Assembly: GCA_902789175.1 (NCBI GenBank)
Contig: CADANF010000011.1
Location: 1-55,840, forward strand
Length of the DNA: 55,840 bases
Direction of reading: 5' to 3'
From: an uncultured Lachnospiraceae bacterium
Lineage (GTDB): Bacteria; Bacillota; Clostridia; Lachnospirales; Lachnospiraceae
This document shows, piece by piece, positions 27,210 to 35,900 of this stretch (position 1 is its first letter; each line of letters starts with the position of its first letter). The notes under the pieces are model-generated. The model saw only the letters and a program-made list of their open reading frames with translations, did no database searches and was not told the DNA's origin. The position numbers were made by a program, and so were the translations under genes.

Positions 27210-29117
27210 ATGCAGAAAATTAAATTTAATGTAGAAAAAGAAGTTAATATTATCAAGCTTACCTATGTTCTTGAGCCAGCAGATGTTGTTGATGATAGAG
27301 CATTACAGAGATTCAATAAGGATACAGCACCAGGAATAGCAGAATTTAAATATTCTGATGAAAACGGTATAAGAAAAGTAACTAGTGAAGTTCCTGACTA
27401 TCCTAAATTGGGAAGCTTCATAAAGAAGAATCTTACTAAAGTTGAAGTGCTCAAGATATTAAAGAATCTTATGGTTTCTTATTCTATCGGAAATCAGGGT
27501 ATCCCAGTTCATACAGTTATTAAGGATTTAGATTATATTTATATAAATCCTGAAAATTGTGAGACTGTAAGTGTACTCGTGCCTATCAAACAGGAGGGCG
27601 CAAAGGTATCTGAGGTATCATGTTTCTTAAGAGAATTGATCTCAAGAATGAGATTTGATCAGAATGATAAAGATAATTACGTTGCACGCATTCTTACAGA
27701 GTTGAATGTGGATCAGTTTGAATACGGAAGATTCAATGGTCTGATAGATGTAATGCTTTCAATGGCAGCGCCGGCACAGCAGGCGGATAATGTATCTCCG
27801 GTTAAGACTGAAGAGAATACGTCACAGCCAATGAATAATACGACTCAGGGGTCGGTTAAGATTAATAGAATGGCAGTTATGATGAACCGTGGAGCACAGG
27901 CACAGGATATGTCACAGCCGTCTCAGCCAAATCAGGGAATGGGCCAGCCGTCTCAGCCAAATCAGAGAATGGGCCAGCCAGCACCACAGGCATTCCAGCC
28001 AAATTCAGGAATGGGCCAGCCAGCACCACAGACATTCCAGTCAAATCCAGGAATGGGCCAGCCGGCACCACAGGCATTCCAGCCAAATCCAGGAATGGGC
28101 CAGCCGTCTCAGTCAAATCAGGGAATGGGCCAGCCAGCACCACAGGCATTCCAGCCAAATCCAGGAATGGGCCAGCCGTCTCAGCCAAATCTAGGAATGG
28201 GCCAGCCAGCACCACAGGCATTCCAGCCAAATCCAGGAATGGGCCAGCCGTCTCAGCCAAATCAGGGAATGGGCCAGCCGGCACCACAGGCATTCCAGCC
28301 AAATTCAGGTATGAATCAGCCTGCATCAGGCTTTACAAATAATAATGGACAATTCTTTAAACCTACACCAGAACCTGTCAAAGCAACGAAACAGCCGGCA
28401 GCACCAGAACCAGTTAAGGCACCAGAGCAGCCAGTGGCACCAGAAGTTGTCAAAGTACCGGAGCAGCCAGCAGCACCGGAAGCTGTCAAAGTACCGGAGC
28501 AGCCAGTGGCACCAGAACCAGCTAAAGCACCAGAGCAGCCTGTGTTCTCAGAGAAGGCACCTCAGATCCTTCCAGAGGAACAGCCTAAGGCACCTACATT
28601 TAATCCGGAGCCAGGTAAGCCTGCAATTCAGTCTGGACTGGACTTTGAACAGACAACAATAATTAAAGATTATGACAAAACAGAGCCGCTCAGTCAGGGA
28701 GAATCAATTGAAAACCAGCTTAGAATGGCTTTTGGTTCAGCGTCAAAACCAGCAAGAGAACTTGCTGCAACAGGAAGCACAGATGTATTATCTGATGACC
28801 ATGATAGCAATATTCCTGAACCAAATTTCGTGCGTGAGAGAACAGGTGAAAGATTCTTTATCACTAAGCCGGTATTTAAGATCGGTAAATCAAGACTTCA
28901 TGCTGATTATGCCATAGATGGAAATACAGCTATAAGCCGTATCCACTGTCTCATAGTTCAGAAGAATGGAGTTAATTATATAAAAGACAATGCTTCAACT
29001 AACGGAACATTTGTTGATGAAAACAAAGTTGAGGCCTCACAGGAAGTGCTTCTTAAGGATGGAGCTACAGTAAGACTTGGTGATGAAATATTCACTTTCC
29101 ATCTTAAGAGAAGATAA
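27210..29117 (+). CDS. DUF6382-like and FHA domain protein with Gly/Met/Gln/Pro repeats, reader 2
   Basis: A paralogue of the previous gene, 635 residues. The N-terminal ~190 residues match the same DUF6382-like domain (Y-I-Y-I-N-P-E-N near 115). A spacer of tandem G-M-G-Q-P units comes next, then A-P-E-x-V-K-x-P-E-Q-P units. A segment with T482 (T-T-I-I), T491 (T-E-P-L) and T524 (T-D-V-L) follows. The last ~90 residues are an FHA domain (I-G-K-S-R, T-A-I-S-R-I-H, N-A-S-T-N-G-T-F-V). These T-x-x-I/L sites just before the FHA domain recall GarA/OdhI-type proteins, in which a phosphorylated Thr binds the protein's own FHA domain. The ATG at 27210 fits the AGGGGAAGG site better than the GTG at 27201. 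A hairpin follows. Confidence 0.85.
   Translation: MQKIKFNVEKEVNIIKLTYVLEPADVVDDRALQRFNKDTAPGIAEFKYSDENGIRKVTSEVPDYPKLGSFIKKNLTKVEVLKILKNLMVSYSIGNQGIPVHTVIKDLDYIYINPENCETVSVLVPIKQEGAKVSEVSCFLRELISRMRFDQNDKDNYVARILTELNVDQFEYGRFNGLIDVMLSMAAPAQQADNVSPVKTEENTSQPMNNTTQGSVKINRMAVMMNRGAQAQDMSQPSQPNQGMGQPSQPNQRMGQPAPQAFQPNSGMGQPAPQTFQSNPGMGQPAPQAFQPNPGMGQPSQSNQGMGQPAPQAFQPNPGMGQPSQPNLGMGQPAPQAFQPNPGMGQPSQPNQGMGQPAPQAFQPNSGMNQPASGFTNNNGQFFKPTPEPVKATKQPAAPEPVKAPEQPVAPEVVKVPEQPAAPEAVKVPEQPVAPEPAKAPEQPVFSEKAPQILPEEQPKAPTFNPEPGKPAIQSGLDFEQTTIIKDYDKTEPLSQGESIENQLRMAFGSASKPARELAATGSTDVLSDDHDSNIPEPNFVRERTGERFFITKPVFKIGKSRLHADYAIDGNTAISRIHCLIVQKNGVNYIKDNASTNGTFVDENKVEASQEVLLKDGATVRLGDEIFTFHLKRR
27906..28329 (+). 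repeat. Coding minisatellite: 30-nt and 42-nt units (G-M-G-Q-P repeats)
   Basis: About eleven tandem units within the second FHA gene. They alternate between a 10-residue form (G-M-G-Q-P-S-Q-P-N-Q) and a 14-residue form (G-M-G-Q-P-A-P-Q-A-F-Q-P-N-P). Unit-to-unit identity at DNA level is very high, so copy number is likely to vary. The lengths are multiples of 3, so changes keep the frame. Confidence 0.9.
28369..28551 (+). repeat. Coding Pro/Glu/Val/Lys repeats (P-E-Q-P-x-A-P-E)
   Basis: Five imperfect units of 11-12 residues (pattern V-K-x-P-E-Q-P-x-A-P-E) follow the G-M-G-Q-P block. They probably form an extended spacer between the N-terminal and FHA domains. Confidence 0.8.
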
Positions 29118-29127
29118 GAATAACGTA

Positions 29128-29156
29128 AAAACGCTGCTTTTTTAGGCAGCGTTTTG
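29128..29156 (+). terminator. Hairpin between second FHA gene and PP2C gene
   Basis: AAAACGCTGC pairs with GCAGCGTTTT around a T-rich loop. It has only a short T-run, so it may attenuate rather than stop transcription between the reader genes and the phosphatase/kinase genes. Confidence 0.6.
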
Positions 29157-29201
29157 TGGGATATAGAGTTTTATGTGAAATGGGGTTTTTTAAGAAGTAA
29201 A

Positions 29202-29972
29202 ATGAACTTTATTGCGACATATAATACAGATATTGGGATTAAAAAGAATACAAACCAGGATTCACTTGCTATAAGAATAATAGATTCTCCTTTGGGAAAG
29301 GTGGCATTTGCTATTGTATGTGATGGCATGGGTGGACTTTCAAAGGGAGAACTGGCAAGTAAGGAAGTTATAATGGCTTTTACTGACTGGTTTGATAATG
29401 TCTTCGCCACTGAAATAAGTCAGGGGCTTTTTAGTGTATCTAATCTTCATAACAGATGGAATGAAATTATTTTAGAACAGAATAAAAGGTTGGGAAGATA
29501 TGGCGATGAGAACGGCATAATGCTTGGAACCACTGTATCAGCCATGCTTATGATAAATGAAGAATATTATATCGTGCATGTAGGAGACAGCCGTATATAT
29601 GAGCTTAGCGATGTATGTAAGCAGCTTACCAATGATCAGAGCTTTGTTGCCAGAGAGATTGCGATGGGGCGCATGACACCTGAACAGGCGAAGAATGATC
29701 CAAGAAGGAGCATACTGCTTCAGTGTGTTGGAGCTTCAAATGTGGTTGAACCTGATTTCCTTAAAGGAAGTCTTAAGAAGGACGCGGTATATATCCTTTG
29801 TTCTGACGGATTCAGACATCAGATCTCAGATGAAGAGGTAATGGAAAGACTTAGTCCTGAGGCGGCAGACAGTGAAAAAATGTTAAAGTGTGGATGCATA
29901 TATCTTACTGAATTAGTTAAGAAGAGAAGGGAAACAGATAATATAACTGTTTCAGCAATAAGAACGTTATAA
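29202..29972 (+). CDS. PP2C-family Ser/Thr phosphatase
   Basis: Dephosphorylates Ser/Thr-phosphorylated proteins; the expected partner of the kinase gene 13 bp downstream. The 256-residue cytosolic protein has N-Q-D-S-L, C-D-G-M-G-G, G-T-T-V-S-A, H-V-G-D-S-R-I-Y and C-S-D-G-F-R, which supply the metal-binding Asp residues, and D-N-I-T-V near the end. This is the bacterial Stp/PrpC type. The ATG at 29202 is chosen because the PP2C fold begins immediately after it (M-N-F-I-A-T-Y-N-T-D-I-G). The in-frame extension to 29154 overlaps the preceding hairpin. AAGAAG is the ribosome binding site. Confidence 0.94.
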   Translation: MNFIATYNTDIGIKKNTNQDSLAIRIIDSPLGKVAFAIVCDGMGGLSKGELASKEVIMAFTDWFDNVFATEISQGLFSVSNLHNRWNEIILEQNKRLGRYGDENGIMLGTTVSAMLMINEEYYIVHVGDSRIYELSDVCKQLTNDQSFVAREIAMGRMTPEQAKNDPRRSILLQCVGASNVVEPDFLKGSLKKDAVYILCSDGFRHQISDEEVMERLSPEAADSEKMLKCGCIYLTELVKKRRETDNITVSAIRTL

Positions 29973-29985
29973 TAGGGGTTAGGGA

Positions 29986-32094
29986 ATGGCGACAAAAGTA
30001 GGTACAATACTTGATGATAAATATGAAATACTTAAAGAGATAGGCCGCGGTGGAATGTCGATCGTTTATCTTGCGTTTGACCACAGACTTAATAAGCAGT
30101 GGGCAATAAAAGAGATTAAAAATGATGGATCAAAAAGCACAAAGACTCTCCTTAAGGGCTTGGAGAGAGAAGCCAATATCCTGAAGAATGTAGATCATCC
30201 TGTTCTTCCAAGAATTGTTGATATTATCAACAGCAATGGCGTTATCTATGTTGTAATGGATTTTATAGAAGGAACAAACCTTGCGGAAATCTTAAAGAAA
30301 GAAGGAGCTCAAAAGCAGGAAGATGTTATTGAGTGGGCAAAACAGCTGGCTTCAGCTCTTGATTACCTTCATTCTATGAATCCACCTATCATATATCGTG
30401 ATATGAAACCGGGAAATGTAATGCTTAAACCGGAAGGTGGAGTAAAACTTATCGACTTTGGTACAGCAAAAGAATTTACTCAGGAAAATAATGCAGATAC
30501 TACGGCTCTTGGTACAAGAGGTTATGCTGCGCCGGAACAGTTTGGTGATGCACAGGGGCGTGGGTTATATAAAACAGATGCAAGAACAGACATTTATAAT
30601 TTAGGGGCAACTCTGTATCATATGGTTACAGGGATGAATCCTTGTGAACCTCCATATGAGATAAAACCTATCAGAAGATGGAATGCATCTCTTTCAGCAG
30701 GTTTAGAACAGATCATTCTTAAATGTACCCAGCCCAACCCTACAGACAGATATCAATCCTGTTCTGAACTTCTTTACGCTCTGGATCATTATACAGAGCT
30801 GGATGAATCCTATAAATCAGAAAATAAACTGAAACTTGCTCTTTTCGGCATATGTGCTGCTCTTTCTATAGTAGGAGCAACTGTATCTACTATGGGATAT
30901 AAGGGAATGAAGCGAGTGCTTCAGGAAAATTATACAGCTTACATTGATCAAGGTAATACATATAAGGTACAGAAGAATTATCAGGAAGCTGCAGAGCAGT
31001 ATAAATTAGCATTTGACCTTAAGGGAAATGAAGCAGATGCATATGTAAGTTACATAGATCTTTATATTGATGCATCAAAGGATAAGGATATCGATGAAAA
31101 AGATGCATTAAAGCTTCAGGATGGCTTAGGAACTATTGCCAATCGAGTTAATAACAGTACTGCCGGGGCGTCAAAAAATCCGGAAGTGCTTTACAGACTG
31201 GGACTGGCTTATTTTGCTGAGTTATCAGATTATAAAGCTGCATATAAATATTTCAGCATGATCGATGCAGAAGATCCTACCTATGGAGAACTGGCAAGAT
31301 ATTACGGAAGCATATCACTGATTCTTTCCAGTAACAGTGTAAATGTTATGAACTTAATGGAAGAAGTAAATGGATTTGCTGATTATAACATGACCAAGTT
31401 TATTAATAGTGATGAGCAGAAATTCATCAACTATGAAATGCTTGGAAGGATCTATGCTACCTATATCCAGACAGAGGGGGTTGCAGAAAAAGCTGAAACT
31501 GTAATGAGTCAGGCTGTAACAGATCTTGCAGATTATGATGGTGATAATGCAACTAATTTTGATTATGAATTTAATAATTCACTTTCAGAAATATATTATC
31601 AGTTAGGAAAAGAAAATCCTTCATTCTATGAATTGGCAATAGATGCTTGTAATGAGGTGGCTTCACAGGCGGTTGGAAACTTAAGCATTGCCAAGAATTC
31701 CATAGGAAATGATACTATTACAGCTTATCGTGTCGCTTATATGAATAAGATGTGCCGTATAGCAGAAATCTATGGTATTGAAGGAAAGAGTGATAAAGCC
31801 GAAGAGACATATATTCAGGCGGAAAAAGTATTAAGAGGTGAGGGAGAGGTAGCATCAGACTACCTTGCCAAGGTTTATACTGAACATCTAACATACTTAT
31901 ATAATACATATACGACCAAAGACGGAAATGACATTACCAAGTGGCCTAGACAGGATGCTGCTAAGATAATTTCAGTATATAACGAAGGTTCAGCTGTAGA
32001 AGGAATAAGCAAGATGTCAAACTGGATAAAGAGAGTTCCTGATATGGAAACATTAAAATCGCAGTTTGGTAATTCTGAAGGGGGGGCTGAATAA
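29986..32094 (+). CDS. Membrane Ser/Thr protein kinase with extracytoplasmic TPR-like domain
   Basis: A Hanks-type kinase, 702 residues. The Gly loop is I-G-R-G-G-M-S-I-V-Y (19-28), the catalytic Lys is K42, and the catalytic loop Y-R-D-M-K-P-G-N has D139 (Y in place of the usual H). D157-F-G is followed by an activation loop with Thr residues (T-T-A-L-G-T-R-G-Y-A-A-P-E). One membrane segment lies at about 283-304. The outer ~390 residues are helical with TPR-like pairs (Y-x-x-A-A-E-Q-Y-K-L-A-F, Y-K-A-A-Y-K-Y-F) instead of the PASTA repeats of PrkC/PknB, so it probably does not sense muropeptides in the PASTA manner. It lies 13 bp after PP2C, and its stop overlaps the next start by 1 nt. Confidence 0.93.
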   Translation: MATKVGTILDDKYEILKEIGRGGMSIVYLAFDHRLNKQWAIKEIKNDGSKSTKTLLKGLEREANILKNVDHPVLPRIVDIINSNGVIYVVMDFIEGTNLAEILKKEGAQKQEDVIEWAKQLASALDYLHSMNPPIIYRDMKPGNVMLKPEGGVKLIDFGTAKEFTQENNADTTALGTRGYAAPEQFGDAQGRGLYKTDARTDIYNLGATLYHMVTGMNPCEPPYEIKPIRRWNASLSAGLEQIILKCTQPNPTDRYQSCSELLYALDHYTELDESYKSENKLKLALFGICAALSIVGATVSTMGYKGMKRVLQENYTAYIDQGNTYKVQKNYQEAAEQYKLAFDLKGNEADAYVSYIDLYIDASKDKDIDEKDALKLQDGLGTIANRVNNSTAGASKNPEVLYRLGLAYFAELSDYKAAYKYFSMIDAEDPTYGELARYYGSISLILSSNSVNVMNLMEEVNGFADYNMTKFINSDEQKFINYEMLGRIYATYIQTEGVAEKAETVMSQAVTDLADYDGDNATNFDYEFNNSLSEIYYQLGKENPSFYELAIDACNEVASQAVGNLSIAKNSIGNDTITAYRVAYMNKMCRIAEIYGIEGKSDKAEETYIQAEKVLRGEGEVASDYLAKVYTEHLTYLYNTYTTKDGNDITKWPRQDAAKIISVYNEGSAVEGISKMSNWIKRVPDMETLKSQFGNSEGGAE

Positions 32095-32918
32095 TGAGTA
32101 CATACAGAATAATGTTCATTGGCGGCATGGTAGCTTTTATCATGTTTTTGATACTGGCAGTGGTTATCTTTATAGTGCTGAATATTCCAAAGGCCTTCGG
32201 TGTAGTTACCGGGCGGGCAGAAAAGAGGGCAATCGAACAGATCAGAAAAGCTGGTTATGAGAGAATGTCAAAACAGGAAGCAATCCGCAATTCCAGTGGA
32301 CGTATCAAAGCCAGAGAAGCTGATATGAATACGGATAAACAGAAAAAACATAGAAAGAAAAAACAGGGAGAAACCAGTGAAAAATTAGAGGCGCTGGATC
32401 CGGAAAAAGAAAAGAAGATAGCCAAAGAAGCGGCTAGAGAGGCGGAACTTAGAAAAGAAGAAGAAAGAAGAGTATTTGAAGAGAACCAGAGAATCAAAAA
32501 CACAATTAAAAAAGCTGAAGGACCAACGGATGTACTCGAAGAAAGGATCAAGCAGGGAGAAGAAAAAACAGCAGTGCTTGATATAGAATCAGGAGAAGAA
32601 AAAACAGCAGTGCTTGATATAGAATCGGGAGAAGAAAAAACTGATCTTCTTGATGATCTAAACGGTGAAGAAGAGACCGAGCTTTTGGAGGACTTAAGAA
32701 GTGAAGATACAACTGATGCACTTTCTTCATATAATGCAGAAGCCGTAACAGATGCACTTTCAAGCGGTGAAAGTGATATGGATGTATTAGGAAATTATAG
32801 CCCGGAAGAAACAGCGGTTCTTAAAGATATGCACAATACAAGATATTCTGCTACCGGTGTAATTAAAGTTTTATACAGTGAGACGGTGGTACATACTGAC
32901 GAAATTCTGGATATATAG
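32094..32918 (+). CDS. Small membrane protein with a ladder of Thr-x-x-Leu/Ile motifs, likely kinase substrate
   Basis: A 274-residue protein with no family I recognise. One N-terminal membrane segment (about 8-30) is followed by a basic region (R41-K100), a charged coiled coil (about 100-142) and an acidic tail. The tail carries T-x-x-L/I at T145, 159, 171, 183, 195, 207, 219, 240, 254 and 268, with a degenerate copy at M229. Spacing is mostly 12 residues, and most sites have acidic residues just before the Thr (E-E-K-T-A-V-L-D). T-x-x-L/I is a known phosphothreonine pattern bound by FHA domains, and the operon encodes a Thr kinase, a phosphatase and two FHA proteins. I infer a multivalent phospho-docking platform at the membrane. 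Translation is coupled to the kinase (TAATG). Confidence 0.8.
   Translation: MSTYRIMFIGGMVAFIMFLILAVVIFIVLNIPKAFGVVTGRAEKRAIEQIRKAGYERMSKQEAIRNSSGRIKAREADMNTDKQKKHRKKKQGETSEKLEALDPEKEKKIAKEAAREAELRKEEERRVFEENQRIKNTIKKAEGPTDVLEERIKQGEEKTAVLDIESGEEKTAVLDIESGEEKTDLLDDLNGEEETELLEDLRSEDTTDALSSYNAEAVTDALSSGESDMDVLGNYSPEETAVLKDMHNTRYSATGVIKVLYSETVVHTDEILDI
32556..32663 (+). repeat. 36-bp tandem repeat encoding T-x-x-L units
   Basis: Copies 32556-32591 and 32592-32627 differ only at the last base. A third, diverged copy follows to about 32663. Each encodes one 12-residue unit with one Thr, pointing to recent amplification of the motif. Confidence 0.9.
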
Positions 32919-32934
32919 AAAAGGGAGAAAAAAT

Positions 32935-35900
32935 ATGATAGCTAAAAAAAGCATAAAAACAAGGGCGATGGCGCTTGTGCTTGCACTTGCTATGATAATA
33001 AGCGTGACTTATATAGACGGCAGAAAAAAGAGTGTATCAGCAAGAGGCGGAGTTATCGTCAAGGGAGAATTTGATGATGTCATTATTACTCTTGAAGGTG
33101 ATGACATTCCAATTATTAAGTTTGACTCAGGAGATTTAGGTGGGGCATCTATTAGTATGAGAAATTTAGAAGCTACCGTCTTAAGTCCTGCTGTTTATGC
33201 GGTAGAGGCGCCTAACATTAAAATTGAAAGTGATTTAGATTCCGAATCTGAATACAAAGATTATGTTCCGGTGGCTTTTTTTACAGATGATGAATATTCT
33301 AAAGAGCTTACAACTGATGTAAAGATTGAAGAGGGCGATGTAAAAGAGCTTGAAATTGGAAAGTCTTATAATCTTTACTTTGCATTTGAAAAAACAAATG
33401 ATGAAGGCGGATATGAGTATAAAGAGATCACTAAGGGAGCAGTTTACTCTATAAATTATGTAAATGTTAATGATGCCCTTAAGTTTATGCTTAGCAAAAA
33501 TGAGGCAGGCAGAAACTATAGCTTATCACTTAAAACTGATAAGACTAATATAAAGAAACATATTGTTGGATATTTCTATTATTACGTTGGAGATAAGGAC
33601 ACAGTTGCTGATATTTCTTCATCTGAATGGAAATATAATGGAGAACTTACTGATGTAAATATTTCTGATGTTACTAATAAGACTTATCATGCTTTCTATC
33701 AGTATGAGATAGATGGAACTGATATCAAAGAAACGGGTAAGGTTGGAAATGGCCTTGATCCAGTACCTGCTATAGTTACTCCTTCTGTAACTGTTACACC
33801 AGAAAAAGAGGATCCTAATAAGGCACTTATTGAAGATACAAAAGAAGATGGCGTTATAGTATCGTCTAACGTATCAAATCTTACAGCTTTAAGTACTGTG
33901 ACAGTAACATTTAAGAGCGATACAGATAATACAGAGATTGAAACAACAACTTTAGATGGAATTGCAGATGTTAAAGAGGAAGAAAAGGACGCAGGACGAG
34001 TCGTTAGAAGTCTTTACAGTGCTGGAGATTCTACATCTTTTGTAATTAAGAATTCCAATGAAATTTCTGGGGCAAAGAATTACATATTTGCTTTTAAGGC
34101 AGAAAATGAAGAAGAAACATACTATGCACTTACAATCAATTATACAGATGTAAATCCTGCTATCACTGTTACAAAACCTGAAACAAAAACAGTGATCAAT
34201 TCGGAAAGTGAAGAAAAGACAAATGTTCCAGTGGAAGCAAGCGCTTCCATAAAGGGAGCATCTACTCTTTCGACTATCGTATCTGCAAGATATTTTAATG
34301 ATGAAGAGTCAAAAGATCTTACTGTTGGGGCATTAAAAGATGGTAATTATCCTATAACAGGAAATGTCAAAGTAGAAAACGATGGCGTATATAAATATAA
34401 GATAGAGGTTGCAAATAACGAAGGCGTAAAGGCTGTTTCTGATGAGTTTGAGATAGTTAAGGATACAGTTAAGCCTGAAATAACAGATCTTACAATTAAG
34501 CAGGATGGAAATATAATTTCATCAGCAGAAAAGGTTACAAGTGCTAAAGATGTAGAGGTATCATTTAAAGTCAGTGATTCAGGCAGTGGCGTTAAAGAGG
34601 TAACTTTTGACGGAACTGCACTTGTACCGGATTCAAACGGTATTTATAAAAAAGCAATTGAAAAGGCTGCGTTAGAAAAGAATAAAGAATATCAGTTTAC
34701 AGTGATTGCTTCTGATGTAGCTGGTAATAATAATGACAGCATTGTAACAATTCCTACTTATGAAGATAATGTAGATATTGAACTTAAAGAAGTAAGCGTT
34801 AATGATGAGAAGAAAGCTGTTAATATTTCTGAAGGTGATGTAGATCCGGAAAATAACATTACTAATAGTGAGGACTTAACTTTTAAATTTGATATTAAGA
34901 CAGATGTCTTACTTACAGATAGTGTTATAGCAAAAGTAAGGATCAATGCCAGTGAACAGAGTGTAGATACAGCGGATATAGAATTAACAAAGGCTGGTTC
35001 TAAATCTTCGGATTCATATTATCATTCAACACTTTCTATTCATGTAAAATTAAATAAGGATGCTGTAATAAACGGCCTTTCTGTCGGCCTTACAAATGTA
35101 AATGGTGTAAGTAACGAGGCTAAAGTTGGAGTTGTAAATGTGGATATGACAGCTCCGGATCCTGCAATCGAAGAGGTTGCAGAGGAAACATCTAAGGGTT
35201 TTACAGTAGATGGAAAAGACTGGTACAAGAAGCTGGTTGTAAAGGTTAATTTTGCTGATACAACAGAAGGTTCTTATAAATCAGGAACAGAAGCTGTAAC
35301 AATAACCGGAGTTAAAGATGAAGAAGGAAAGATAAAAGATGGAAAAGTCCTTGATCTTTCTTCAGGAACTGTAGTTGCTACAATTAAAGATTCTGCAACA
35401 ACAGATGGTACCTTATTTAAGGTATGGGCAAAGGATAAAGCAGGAAATGAAAAAGAGACTGAAGACGTAACATTTTATGTGGATTCTGCTGTTCCTACTG
35501 TAAAAGAAGAAAAGAATCTTTCTCTTGGTTCAGGTGTTGAAAAGGATAAAGATTATCAGACAGGAAATCCAGAGATTTTCTTTGAAGCAGAAGATAATCT
35601 TGGAATATATCAGTATAAGGTCAGTGTGAAATACGCTTCTATAACAAAAGAAAAGACCTATGTATGGTCAGAAGACGGTATTTATAAAGATGGAACAGCT
35701 GACTATAGTGATGTGGATATAGCTACAGTATTTGGTAAAAAGAATGAAAGTTCTCTTTATCCTGAAGACGGTACATATGTAGTAAATGTTACTGCCTACG
35801 ACCGTGCAGGAAATGAAGTTAAAGCACTAGAGAAGAAAGTAACAGTAGATAATACAATACCTAAGAATGACATCAAGATTAATAATAATTTAGCTTTAGT

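Noticed and set aside
27877-28326. Long minus-strand and alternative plus-strand open frames across the Gly/Met/Gln/Pro repeats
   Set aside because: They arise because the repeat unit lacks stop codons in several frames. They have no ribosome binding site and the products are pure repeat shadows.
27906-28329. CRISPR-like array
   Set aside because: Units are contiguous, coding and 30/42 nt with no unique spacers; it is a coding minisatellite.
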